Assembly (NCBI RefSeq): GCF_008831285.2
Contig: NC_045149.1
Span: 5,695,500-5,759,499, forward strand
Source of the DNA: Nymphaea colorata
Lineage: Eukaryota; Streptophyta; Magnoliopsida; Nymphaeales; Nymphaeaceae
Reading direction: 5' to 3'
DNA: 64,000 bases
The notes under the pieces were generated by a model, which ran no database searches, was not told the origin of the DNA, and saw nothing but the letters and a program-made list of their open reading frames with translations. Every line of letters starts with the position of its first letter. Position 1 is the stretch's first letter. Shown in pieces: positions 11,430 to 23,057 of the stretch. A program made the translations under genes and the position numbers.

Positions 11430-12575
11430 ATAGTATCCAAGTTCTTCAGAAGAAAAGTGAACCTTGTGGACTTTCTTTCTTGCCCAGCCTCCACCACGCT
11501 CTCACTTACAAATATCCAACTAACACCACATAAATTAACAGAAAAAATTTGCACTGCATAACCCACAACTATTCTCTTGCAGTATCCTTGCAGTAAAGAA
11601 ACTGTCTTTTTGACAGTGTCTCGCCTGTAGAAATATCATCAAACCGAGGGTAATGTTAATAAGAAAAAAAAAAAAAAAACTAAACATGGAGATTAAAGCA
11701 CTTAAAATAGCACTCACAGAAACAAATAAGCACAGAAACATGGAAGGGGAAGTCCCGGTAATGGTGACAAATTTTTGGAGCAGCAAATTCATCAGTTAAT
11801 TAGTCCACTATGTACACCTAATACCTCTACTAGTTGAGAAAGAATGCTCTGCAACTGCAGATGTTGAAAACTCAAAAATTTTACATTGACAAGGTGAAGG
11901 CTCCACCAACTATAGACTGATCGAGAATGCATCGCCAAGTTAGAATCAACAAATAATGAATCAGCATTTGTAGTTATTCATACTGCAAAAGCAGAGAAAG
12001 GTAGCTCGTTGCCAAGCCCTAGTCGTTCCATCCTTCTAACAAAAAACAAGCTAGTCAACTTATAAGAATATTATGTCAAATATCTTTATGTAATACATTT
12101 CTAAATCCCCGCATAAGTAACAGACAGGTCTAAGAAATTACCTCAGAATCACACAACTTTCACAGATAAACAAGAATCAGACAAGTGCCTAGCTTGTCGG
12201 ACAGGTTGCTAATAGATCAGAAACAAAAGATATTTGCAGATCGCAAGATCATCATTTCTAGGTAAATCATCAGTAAAAACCATTTACATTGAAATAAATG
12301 GAGAATAATAGAAACTAAAAAGATTATATCCTTTTAACATTTGCCTAAACGAAATTCGTCAACTAAGAGTAAATCGATAAATCACTAAGAGTGAATAATA
12401 ACGACGGGACCCCAACAGCGTGTAAGTTCAACAGGTAATCCTCACTGACAATCAGATGGATGAATAAAGTCAAGAATCGTACAGGAACTCCAACTAATTG
12501 AAGGGTAGGGATTCGGAAATGATTGAGAGAAATGGGGAGAGAGAGAGAGAGAGAGAGAGAGGCAAAGATCTTTAC
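11430..12575 (-). other. SPPL1: Probable 5' UTR intron of SPPL1
   Basis: Downstream of the likely leader exon a donor-like CTGGAG/GTAAAG occurs at 12576/12575 (minus strand). An acceptor-like TTCTTCTGAAG lies just upstream of the start codon, giving a leader exon part of about 11422-11443. The stretch is AT-rich without coding similarity and includes a poly-A run at about 11664-11682. The exact acceptor is uncertain. Confidence 0.5.
12537..12561. repeat. (GA)n microsatellite near SPPL1 leader
   Basis: Uninterrupted GA run of about 12 units; on the transcribed minus strand it reads as a CT tract just inside the leader intron. Confidence 0.9.
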
Positions 12576-12850
12576 CTCCAGACTCAGAAAAGCTAAGAGG
12601 CGAAGATTTTTGTTCCATCAAACTCTGGTTGGGGTTGTAAATCCCTCCAAGAAAACCAACTGGCCAGGGACCGAACTCTCCGTCAAGTAGCGGATCCGAG
12701 CGTGGAATTTCCGACGGGAATTTAGAGAGAGAAGGAGAGATTAGAGAGGACTCGTTTGGACTAAGATCCCGCAAAAACGAGCAATTCTCTCCCTCAACTC
12801 CTTCCCCCTCTCTCCGACCCTCTGGATTCCCCTTTTCAAGGAAACGTGAA
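12576..12850 (-). other. SPPL1: Probable untranslated first exon of SPPL1
   Basis: The block is less AT-rich than its surroundings and ends on the minus strand at a good GTAAAG donor. The open frame across it (12442-12774) has no protein similarity and runs through the CT tract, so I read it as leader RNA, not a coding exon. The upstream end is an estimate. Confidence 0.45.
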
Positions 12851-12924
12851 GGTGCGCACTTCGTAGGGACGTGTTCGTCTTCTTACTAAATGGCTTCTTG
12901 ACTTTTTGGAGCATTATAAGAATA

Positions 12925-12955
12925 AGCACCAAATCCGCCTTTTATTTACCATTAA
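12925..12955 (-). promoter_or_regulatory. Candidate TATA-like element for SPPL1
   Basis: On the minus strand the stretch reads GGTAAATAAAAGGCGG, a TATA-like A/T core some tens of bases upstream of the inferred leader exon. Position and composition are suggestive only. Confidence 0.25.
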
Positions 12956-12959
12956 AATC

Positions 12960-13660
12960 TGCTGAAAACCTTTTTCTTTTTGTCTGTTCAACTCGAGCAC
13001 AAGACCCTTTTGACTGTTTAGACTTTAAGTTGGGCACGGCAGAGTTCATATGGGTGGGAAATGTTATGGGGTGTGTTTTGTAAAAAAGAGTGGTTGTTAT
13101 TGAAGCATGTGGAAATCTCACCCTCTGATAGCAATACAGTTCTGGACTTTGAGGACAAGAGGAAGGAACTTTAGGTTCCAATAAAAGAGGCTTTGTCTCT
13201 CATTGAGATGGTGAGATTATCTTCTTGCTCACTCAAAGCTCTGCGGTTGATGTTAATAGTGAGAAACGATAAGAAATCTGAAAATTTGTGCACAAAAGGC
13301 CTTTCCTCTCAATATCTTATCTTGCAAATAATTGAAATGTTGTTTTGAGCTTTCGTAAAATAATCATAATCGTAAAGCTCTTTCTTTTTCTGGCAACGCA
13401 AGGAACATTCATTGCATCATTCATGGTGAGGATATAAATGATTGGGATTAAGATCAGTTTCGACTTCTATTGAATTTATCCCAATCAGTCATCATTCCAA
13501 CTCAGTTTTTTTGAACTTTTTTTAAACAAAGATTCCAATCCAGTGAAACCTATAGAGGGGTAGACCCTCAACTCTTTATTTATGGAAAAAAAAAAGATGA
13601 GTTATTTACCGCAAAAAGTTCTTGTCTTTCATAAGGATAGACCATTTCCAATACATAAGG
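12960..13660. other. Intergenic, nothing recognised
   Basis: Short open frames on both strands show no similarity to known proteins. The part nearest SPPL1 presumably contains its upstream promoter. Confidence 0.5.
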
Positions 13661-13669
13661 GCATCCTTA

Positions 13670-14540
13670 GTTAGAATAGAGCGAGCAGACATCCTTAGTC
13701 GGAGAAAAGCGAGCAAAGTCGTCAAGGAAAAGGGAGCGTAGGCAGTAAAGGTCATCGGTCGAAGTAGAGTGAATGGTTTCGTCAATGAAGGAGTAGAGGC
13801 AGTAAAGGTTGTCTGTCAGAGTAGAGCAAGTGGAATCCACTGGCCCGATGAAGCATAGATGGTGATAGATTTAGGTGGTTTCATCCACATTGGTCCTATC
13901 TCTTTCATTATCTTCCTATCCCTTTCGTTATCTCAAACGCTATAAGGCGTGTTATCTAGTCTCGTCTTTTTCATTATCTTAGACGCTATAAGACGTGCTA
14001 TTTGGTCTTGTTCGTTTCACTATCTCAAATGTTTTTCGTTCTCTTAGACACTATAGGACGCATTTTTTGGTCTCGCCACTTTCATTCTCTTACCCCTTGC
14101 ATTAACATGACGTGTTTTTTGGTCCTGCCCGTTTCGTTATCTCAAACACTATATGATGCGTTATTTGATCCCGCCCTTTCGTTATCTCATACCCTTTTCT
14201 TTATTTTAGACACCGTCAGACCCACTTCATTATGTCATACCTGTGTCGTTATATCAGATGGTATAAGACCTAGTTCGTTATCTCGTACTTCTGATGTTAC
14301 CTTAAACGCTATATGACATGTTTCGTTATCTCATACCTTTGTCATTATTTGAGATGCTATAGGACTCAGTTCGTTATCTTATACCTTTGTCGTTATCTCA
14401 GACACTATAGAACTTGGTTCATTATCTCAAACGCTATAAGACACGTTGTTTGGTCCCACCCCTTTCATTATCTTAGATGTTATAGAATGCGTTACTTAGT
14501 CCTGCTCCTTTTGTTATATATTGAAGATAGTAAGACATTA
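13670..14540 (+). repeat. Left arm of short degenerate repeats (GTTATCTCA type)
   Basis: From about 13670 to 13850 a G/A-rich unit (GAGCGAGCAGAC... GTCAAGG... GTAGGCAGTAAAGG) recurs about three times. From about 13900 to 14520 a degenerate unit of roughly 40-50 bp recurs many times. Its core is CGTTATCTCA-GACGCTATA-AGACG, often followed by GGTCCCGCCC. The repeats keep long frames open at 14002-14316 and 14313-14735, which should not be read as genes. The opposite strand of this core reappears at 16970-17400. Confidence 0.6.
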
Positions 14541-15189
14541 TCTCATGATTCTTTTGCCTTTTGCAGATCGATCATGTCTAATTATTCAACTCATATAAAA
14601 GAGTATCACAATGACTGTCTATTGTACAAAGTTTATTGGTGTGAAGTTGAACAACACGTTGGACCAAACATATGGAACCTAGTAAGAGATAGGGTAGTTG
14701 AAGCTGTCGGTGACAGAGATGGAGAAGGAAAATGAACGGAAAAATCAAAATGAAGATGAAGAAGTTGTCAAAGTGGTTTAGAAAACCAATATGAAGGAGT
14801 TGAGAGCATAGAGGATAATCGATTGTTGAGGGAGCAAAGAAAGCAATTGTGCAGCCGTTGGTGGAAGCAGCAGAGGATATCATCTTATGCTTGAGAAATG
14901 CATCCTTAAGAAGAGAGGAAGTAGATAGAGAAGAAGTTGTAGGAGAGCAATAGGGCGTAGATGTCCAAAAGAAAGTTGCATAAAAAATTAGAGGTGCTAG
15001 GCAAAGAAAAACAAAGCAGCCCAATGTTGAAGTGAAAAAGAAAGGTGGGAAGAAAAGATGGAAAATGTGTGACATCGATGCAAGTAATCTATGATATTTC
15101 TTTTGTCTGATAATGGATGTTTATTCAACTATTTGTGATTAAAGTTTATGTGTTTGATAATGTCATTAATGTTGTATGATACAGAAATG

Positions 15190-16465
15190 TGCGTGCTGCC
15201 AATAGCGCCCTATGATCGAATGCTATGAAATGCTCTTGGAGCTCCAAAAGAAGAGACTGGAGAAGTTAAATTCAAGGGGTTGTTGGCCCATGGGTACTAA
15301 CAAATTCAATGGAGGCCCTTGTATGCCCTGACCCATAAGTGGGATCTTCGAACAAACATATTTGTCTTTGATGAATTCAAGATGATAATTACCCTAGAAG
15401 ATGTTGCTACATTGTTTAATATAAAAATTTACAAAAAACCTATACTAGGGACAACAAGCTGCACCTTGAAAGGAAGAGTAATAATCTTCCAAGTCTGACG
15501 GAGTCCAAGTTTGAGAATGTTGTTGGCTTCAAGAGAAAGTTGGCATCAATCATTGTGGTAGTGTTACAACATAAAGACATCATGTAAACCATAATGCACC
15601 GTCATAAGAAACACAGTAAGCATTGAGTTCCTTTATTTATTTGCTCTTTCTCTATTTTATGACAATACATGCTTGAAAACAAGCTGGTGGTACATCCAAT
15701 TCTTTGAAGATTTGGACTAGGTACATAATTATGCATGAGGGGCAATTGTGCTTGCGCATTTGTACAACTAGTTATAGCAACTGAAGAATGGTGTTGCATC
15801 TCTGGGGGGATTTTAGTTGTCAATGCCGGTATAGATGGTGTGTTCATCGAGTTAATTTATTGGAAAAAACACTATGCACATCTTGTAGAATCGAGTTATT
15901 ATACAGTTCTAAATGTGAGAACACATTTCTTATATTAAATCCACTGGTGACTGTCTATTTCTAGAAGCATAGCCATTACATGAGCAATGGAGATGTATCA
16001 CTCCCAAAGCTTACCACGATCCCAATGCATTCAATTCAACCGTATTGAATCTTCATATGAATAGGGTATGGTTACCAAATAGTGTTTAATAGTTTGCTCG
16101 ATAAGAATAGTAGAATACTTATGAACTGTGTATCATTCGATTTATGTGTGAGCACAGTTTAGAAAAGAGACCGACTAGAATATGGTCAAATATCTTGAGC
16201 TATCATTTGGAGATGTCTTGTTGTTATGCATGAATGAGGTAGAATGAAGCACAATAAACAAGTACTCATGCAACGTGGTCTGGGCCTATTAATTCCACAG
16301 CCACCCCTACCCTTCACAAGGGTAAGGAATAAAACTACTTTTGGGCCTAGGGTTGACTGGAAATCATTGCCTACAAAAGAGCTCAATAATGGGTCTTGTC
16401 ACGATGAGATGGTCGCTCTTTATGATGGCGAGGGGTTTGCCCCAGTGTACTGCGAGCAGTATTAG
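15190..16465 (+). pseudogene. Decayed plant-mobile-domain-like (PMD) sequence
   Basis: Across stops, the plus frame at about 15300-15460 reads QIQWRPLYALTHKWDLRTN, IFVFDEFKMIITLEDVATLF and NIKIYKKPILG. This resembles the core of the plant mobile domain (RWRPETHTFHL..GEMTITLEDV..LLGL..G.PV). In known plants PMD proteins are either host factors of the MAIL/MAIN group or cargo of Mutator-like and gypsy transposons. Here in-frame stops and frameshifts (for example a TGA after DRML and a TAA after HGY) show that it is dead. A later open frame (16244-16465) may be its C-terminal part, but I cannot align it confidently. Context of surrounding repeats suggests a transposon origin. Confidence 0.5.
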
Positions 16466-16969
16466 GATGTAATGCATCCTTACATACCCCAAAGCTCCTT
16501 GATCGAGTGGCTCCCTCGATGATCATCATCCACATCAATGGAAAATTCTCCATCTTGATCACCATCCTTACATTGAAAAACTTATTTGCATTGATCCTCA
16601 TCCATGGATGCACATTCTATCCTTTTATTATCATCATCACCATTGCCATTACCATCACGAACACCAACTTTGGTGGAGGAGCATAGTGGGAGGGAGATCC
16701 ACAACAAATGACCCTAGGAGAATTTTGGTAATAAAATCCACAACAAAAGAGCTTAAGAGCATGTAGAGATTGCATGTCAGCATCCTATCCTGATAATGAA
16801 AAGAAATTGTTAATAACAATAAACATATGGATTAAGCATATTACTGTTTTGACTCACAAAATCAAGACATGAATCAGAATATGTCAACATAAAAATGACA
16901 TAAACAAAATAATGATAATAAATGTATATTATGACTATCTTTATTAGCATGCTTATAATGTCTATTAAT

Positions 16970-17400
16970 GGTGTGAGAAAAGGACCATCTGTCCATAGTG
17001 TGAGATAACGAATGTCTGTTAATTGTGTGAGATAAGGATTATTATACAATGGAAAGAAATGTTTGTTAATGGTGTGAGATAAGGTTTATCTATTCATGGT
17101 GTGAGATAATGAATGTCTATTAATTGTGTGAGATGAGATACAACTGTTTAAAAATGGAAGGGTTGTTTGTCCATGGTATGAGGTAGCAAATGCTTGTTAA
17201 TTGTGTGATATGAGATAACAGCTGTTTAAAAATGATAAGGACGTTTGTCCATGTAGTGAGATAATGGTAATACATAACGAGTTAATGGTGTGAGATAATG
17301 GTATTATATAACGAGTGTCCATTGATGGTATTACATAATAAGTGTCTATTAGTGGTGTGATGATTATATGTTAATTATCTGAGTTAATGACTATTTTTCA
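16970..17400 (+). repeat. Right arm of GTGAGATAAC-type repeats
   Basis: The unit GTGTGAGATAA(C/G) followed by GAATGTCTGTTAATT-like sequence recurs about ten times at irregular 30-50-bp spacing. The core is the reverse complement of the TTATCTCA core of the 13.9-14.5 kb repeats, so the two arrays face each other around the PMD-like remnant. Confidence 0.6.
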
Positions 17401-18835
17401 ATAGTAATAACAACTTTCTTAGACGCAAAATACATTGTTTATGTCAATGCTTTTTGTTTTCTTTTTCTTCATGTGATTTATATTTGCTGCCTCGATGTAA
17501 CATAGTTCATCAAGTCGTCACATTTTTTTTTTGACAAGTGGTATATCATCTTGTGAAGAACACAATAACCTGTTTGTGAACAAGAAAACAACATCATGAA
17601 TGAAATATATGATGTTTATTTGCTACCTACACAATCAAAAGCTTGCTCACTGTCATTGTAGATTGTTTTTGTGTATTTGATGACAAATACGACACAATCA
17701 TATGCATTATTCTGGCAGAGAGCTGCACTCCTATGAAAAAAAAAGAACCACGTAGTCATGTTGATTCTGCACTCACTCTCTAAGAATTCTTTCATGAACA
17801 TCAAATCAAGATATACTAGTCCATCTGTTTTCAATGAATTGTAGTATAAGCAAGTAGTTTTTTACATGTCGAATACATATAGTACTCAATGATGGCACTC
17901 TTCCCACAACGTAAGAAGCATGACCTATAGTAGACAATGTCAGACACGAGTATAGATGAAATGTGTGAGAATGTTTGATGCATCTATTGATAATCAGTTA
18001 AATACAAACTACTTCAAATGAGCTGAACATATTGAGGTTGGCAAACATCTTTCTGACATGTATGAAACCAGAATTGAAGGGCATCAGGTGAATTGTGCCC
18101 TGTACAACATGATACAAGATCATAAATATTGTATGATCAACAAGCAAGCAATAAATATATTGCAAAATGTAGAAAACAATGATAGCAGGATTGAGAATGC
18201 AACACTTTTTTTTTTGTTACTCTTTGTTGTATTAACTCTATTGCATCACGTAAAACTTGTGAGGGGAAGACAGACAATGTAAATGATCCACCTATCATAT
18301 TCCTTTATGGTATGAGGCTATCTAATACGTATTGATCCATTTGTATGGGATGAGCTCATGGACAATCCACTCTACCTCGTTACTGAATAGTTTTTATTTC
18401 ACCTTATTCATTACTCTTGTCTTCTCAAAGGCACCCATTGGCAACCACATGTGATAGTCCACTGATTGGCAACTACATTACTACATCATGAGCACACGAT
18501 AGTACAACATTTATCATAGTGGTACCTTGCCATTTGTGTGGAAGCAGTACACACACAATAGTACATCAAATGTTCTTCATCAATTGTTTTTGTTGCAGTT
18601 ATCAATGGCTTTAATTTAATGTAGCTGGAGTAATCGACAACTTCATTTAATGCAGTTAAATGAGTATGAGAGAACCAATGTGCATTGCATTATACTTTGT
18701 CAATTGCATTGCAGCAATATCCGTGCGATGTAACACTAACAATGTTCTATGTTGTTTTTGCATAAAGTTTTTTTGTCGTAGTTACCAATGACACGTAAAA
18801 AGATGATCGATGATAAATAACCTCCACATGTAAGA
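17401..18835. other. AT-rich spacer, no gene recognised
   Basis: Only short frames such as 17616-17834 (minus) and 18058-18282 (plus) are open, and none resembles a known protein. The sequence probably belongs to the same repeat-built region. Confidence 0.45.
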
Positions 18836-19608
18836 CTTAGATGACGATTGATGATAAATAGTATCAACATAATAATTACATACACAATACCAAGATATAT
18901 GTTGGTAATCAAAACAATCGAATCAACCTTCATTAATGAATGTGTTTAAATATAACCTCAACATGTAAGACTTAAACAACTATTAATGATAAGTAACATC
19001 AACATAACAATTACATACACAATACTAAGATATACATTCGTAATGAAATCAATCGAATCAATCTTCATCAGAAATGTGTTTGAATATAACCTCAAGATGT
19101 AAGTCTTAGAGGACGATTGATGATAAATAACATCAACATAACAATTATATATACAATACCAAAATATATCTTTTTAATCAAATCAATTGAATCAATATTC
19201 ATTAATGAATGTGTATAAATATAACATCAACATGTAAGACTTAGTCAACGATTGATAATAAATAATATCAACATAACAGTTACATACACAATACCATGAT
19301 ATACATCTATAATCAATTTAATTGAATCGACTTTCATTAACGAATGTGTTTAAATATAATCTCCACATGTAAGACAGACGATAATCGATAATAAATAACA
19401 TCAACATAACAATTATATACACAATACTAAGATATATGTTTGTAATTAAATCAATCAAAATCATCTTCATTAATGAATGTGTTTATATATAACCTCCACA
19501 TGTAAGACTTAGACGATGATCGATGATAAGTAACATCAAATAACAATTACATGCACAATAACATGATATAGATTCATAATCAAATCAATCAAATTAATGT
19601 GTGAGATA
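18836..19608 (+). repeat. ~135-bp tandem array, about six copies
   Basis: A unit of about 133-138 bp repeats head to tail. Its landmarks are GATGATAAATAACATCAAC, AATTACATACACAATAC, CATTAATGAATGTG and CACATGTAAGACTTAG. Copies start near 18841, 18971, 19109, 19244, 19378 and 19511, the last shortened. A partial copy lies before 18841. Copies differ by many substitutions and small indels, so the array is old. It ends at a GTGTGAGATAAC motif (about 19598), the same core as the 17-kb repeats. Confidence 0.85.
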
Positions 19609-19892
19609 ACAAATGTGTGTAAATAATATCCATCCTATTTGAATTTGAAAAGTTCACTTTGAAAAGGGTAGACACAAACAAAAAATCAATTGCCCCATTT
19701 CCTCTTCAAACGGGTAGGATTTCAAAAGGGCCGTTTCTCTTTACAAGGAGTTGGATACCAAAAAGGTGGTTTTCAGCTATCTTATTAGGGGAGAATATAG
19801 AGCGAGTCCAACAAAAACAATGTCTCCAGTAATAATGTCACTGACAAAATTGCATGGCGGAAATGATATTCAATAGCTAAGGAGAAGAAGAC
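19609..19892. other. Spacer before solo LTR, nothing recognised
   Basis: AT-rich sequence without coding similarity. It is the left flank into which the solo LTR inserted. Confidence 0.5.
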
Positions 19893-19897
19893 CCTTG
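19893..19897 (+). repeat. Target site duplication, left copy
   Basis: CCTTG directly precedes the TG of the LTR and is repeated at 23053-23057 directly after its CA end. Confidence 0.85.
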
Positions 19898-21316
19898 TGT
19901 AATGCTCGATGTCTTTCAGGCGGGCCGGGTCCAGATCCGGACCCGAACCCAAGTGCGTGAGGAGCCCGACGCGAGGGCCCTTCTCCCTCGCGTCTCCCTC
20001 TTCTTCCTCGTCGCTCTTCTTTCTTCTGTTTCGACTGTGTGAGACCAGGAGGAGGACGAGGGTGCAGTGGCGATGCTTGGGCCGACGGAGGAAGGAACGG
20101 CGGCGGTGGCGTTTGGGTAAGCCCTCAACCTCTCCCTAACTCTTCCTTCTTCCTTCTTCTCCTCCTCCCTCTCTCACTGTCTCTGCCGTCTCCCCTCTCA
20201 ACCGCACGACCTCTCTTTGACCGTCTCCCTCTTTCCTCTCATGCTCTCTCTCTCTGTCCCAGCTTCCCTCTCCCTCGTTGTTCCCTGCCTCCCCCAACAG
20301 AATCAATCCCTTAGCCGAACTCCTCCTCTTGAGTATAGTTTTATTTTTCTCACTAGTTGTGGCTGTTGGATTGGAATTGCAGTTTGGGGTTGCATCTTTC
20401 TCTTTATAGCAGCGAATAGAAGGTGTTGTGGTGGCGACATTGCATGATTTTAGCCGTTTGAGGACCTCTCTAACTCGTGAGGTGGCTGCCGAAAGGATTG
20501 CAGTAGTCTAGACTCTTGTTTTGGGGGTGAGCAAGACGTATTTGAGCCTATTTTATTGTATATTTTCCTTTAGAACACGTATAATTATTGTTTGATCATG
20601 CTAGAAGGTAGAATTGATGATTTGGGATGCATGTTAGCGACTTTGCTTTTTGGGAAAAGTTTAGGATTATGTTGGAGAAGCGATGGTTAAGCTTGGGGTG
20701 TTGATTTTCAAAGCAATAGGGAAGCATGGTAGAGATTGCGAGGTTGTGGGGAAACACAGCACATGCTTTTGTGAATGGATGTATTTTGAAGTCCGAGGGG
20801 AAAGCATACATAAGTTGGATATGATTGGGGTTGATGCCTCGACTAAAGAAAACAAATGAGAATTGGGTCGTGATGGATTCATCGAAACAATGAATTTGGA
20901 CGTTTGGTGGCAACGTCAAGAGGTTAGGAGGAGGCCTATTGGAAGGCTTGTTGGTCGACGCTACCCGTCGACACCTTCTTGAGGCGATGACATGTGCCTC
21001 AATGATTTTGTTTTATGTTTGTTTGGATCGTAAGGTAACTAGTAGAAATCTTACATTGTGGTTATGTCTACAGGTACATCGGGCACGTCTCGTCGACCTT
21101 GAGCAACCAGATTCAAAGCTCGAGGCATTTTAAAGAGTTTTGAGGGTGCACGACAGGTATGGCGGCATTCCAGGCAAATCCCTGCCTGGGCAATTGTGTG
21201 AATGTGTGTTCCTAGGATTGTGATGTGATTGATGGATTGTTTTGTGAATGAATGTGTGTTTGCATGCAAATTGTTTCATATATGATATGATTTGTTTTGA
21301 AAGGCTATGAGAAACA

Positions 21317-21846
21317 TGTTTTGAAAATATTACGCATTTGCATGTGCATGCTAGAATTGATAATTGTTTAGGACAGATGAGGTGGGGTATCGAGTCGAGT
21401 GTCTCCTCGACCCCAATAATGCATTAGAAAGCATCCTAGAATGATAATTGTTTAGGACAAATATGAGCCAATCACGAATCGAGACTACTCTCTGTGGTTT
21501 GGCTAAGTTTTGAAAGGTGTGACTGATGTGTGCGATTGTGAATGATTTGTCATGTGACAAGTTCTGTTTTGGAAAGAAGCTTGTTTTGAAAACTGTTACG
21601 TATTTACATGTGCATGCTAGAATTGATAATTGTTTAAGACAGATGAGGTGGGGTATCGAGTCGAGTGTCTCCTCGACCCCGATTGTGCATTAGAGAGCAT
21701 CATAGAATGATAATTGCATAGGACAGCTACGAGCCATCACGGATCGAGACTACTCTCTGGGATTTGGTTAAGTTTTGAAAGATGTGAATGATGTCTTTGA
21801 TAAGATGTGAGTGTTTATCAATGTGAATAATGTGAATTGTTGCATA
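21317..21846 (+). repeat. ~265-bp tandem duplication inside solo LTR 1
   Basis: The segment beginning TGTTTTGAAAA...TTACGCATTTGCATG at 21317 recurs from 21582. Both copies carry ATCGAGTCGAGTGTCTCCTC and the GATCGAGACTACTCTCTG-like end. The other LTR copies in the window have this segment only once. Confidence 0.75.
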
Positions 21847-22019
21847 TGCATTGCCGTGGGCAATGATGTAAATAAATGAATTGGAGGGTAGTTGTACCCG
21901 TACTGTATGACGGCTAGCTAAGAATGTAATGTTATGTGTGGCCCTCGTGTGGAGGCAATTGGAGGTAGGGTGCACTCGTGAACTGTACCAACCTCATGAG
22001 CTAGCCAGTCATTTTGTGA

Positions 22020-22214
22020 ATGTGCTTTTATAATGATAATAATGAAAGAATAAGAGATGAGAGACCAGTGAGATATGACTATGTGTTTGGGAGACGTCCC
22101 GCTTTTGCCACTGGTCTCGCATGTTCGAAGCGCAGGGGGTGCAAATCCCCAGAGTACTGTTGTGTGATGTGCTTGGAGCGTTGGGCTCCTGCCTTCCCAA
22201 CCTGGGCGTCCTAG
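22020..22214 (+). other. Recurrent Cys-rich small ORF in solo LTR 1
   Basis: A 64-codon frame starting MCFYNDNNERIRDERPV and containing LACSKRRGC and YCCVMCLER. The corresponding frame is open in all four LTR copies, starting at 28517, 56155 and 63441 (69 codons each). Its function, if any, is unknown, and it may be open by chance. Confidence 0.35.
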
Positions 22215-23052
22215 GGAAGGCTGAGTATCTCTCCTTAGAATTCACATATCCATAGATGAGTGCTCTACCGCTGCAGCAGATGAATGGATCCATACTGTTA
22301 TGGGCCACCACGGGGGTTGTCTCTCGGCTATGGGCCGCCCATGGTGTGCACGTACATGTGTTTGCACCCACAGGAACTGTCAATTCACAAAAGCTAATGA
22401 AAATGAATGTATGTGAATGAAATGTGTGTGAACGAATGTATGTGATCGATGGGCATGTAAATGCTATGACTGAAATGAAATGTTTAAGCATGCCTTGCAT
22501 GTAATTGAGATTGTGTTATTGTGGCCCTGGAGTAGCCCTTTCATGTCGTGGTCTATGTTAGGGGTTTTCTTGGCAAATGATGTGCTTATGCCCTGACACG
22601 GCATGACGATAGATTGTTTTTATGATTGTTCTCAGATTTGAGCCATACCTAAGAGGGTTTGGGATTTTCCTGGCTTGTTGTCATACTGCGAAGGCTAAGC
22701 TTTCAGTTGTTTCTTTTTCAGATTTTGGCGGACCCGGGGCAACAGGTTGATCAGATGGCTTCATTCACATCCTATTGGGGAGGTTTTGGGTCTTTGGTAG
22801 TGTCGGCGCGTCATGGTTTGGTCTTTTTGATGTCTTATTTTTGTTAGACATCAAAGTTGTGGTTTGGAACATTTTTTGTCATACACATATATGTGATTTT
22901 GTATGAATTGAAATTGTTATATAAATGAAAGTTTGCCCCATGGTTTCAAATGATATAGCTTCTTCTTTTTTGAATTGTTGTGTAGTCGCACCTCAATGAT
23001 TTATGTTTAGAAAAAAAATTTTGTTTGGGGATCAAAAGGTTGGGGTGTGACA

Positions 23053-23057
23053 CCTTG
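23053..23057 (+). repeat. Target site duplication, right copy
   Basis: CCTTG follows the CA terminus of solo LTR 1 and matches 19893-19897. Confidence 0.85.

Larger units (their letters stand above)
19898..23052 (+). mobile_element. Solo LTR 1 of a Tekay/Del-like gypsy family
   Basis: This 3155-bp unit starts TGTAATGCTCG and ends GGGGTGTGACA, the same ends as the 3' LTR at 61437 onward and the other LTR copies here. No internal retrotransposon sequence is attached, and a 5-bp duplication CCTTG flanks it. It is therefore a solo LTR, normally left by recombination between the two LTRs of a full element. Landmarks shared with the other copies are the CT-rich leader after a TCGGGTC-like start, the CGGGCACGTC block, the GGTATCGAGTCGAGTG block and the GACCCGGGGCA block. 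Compared with the 29.5-kb copy it carries an extra ~265-bp tandem duplication (21317-21846) and is clearly more diverged. Open frames within it are not host genes. Confidence 0.92.

Noticed and set aside
14002-14735. Two open frames that could be read as a protein gene
   Set aside because: They run through short tandem repeats, give repetitive Ser/Leu/Cys/Tyr-rich peptides, and show no domain.
18836-19608. CRISPR-like array
   Set aside because: The units are contiguous ~135-bp tandem copies without unique spacers, in a plant nuclear genome.
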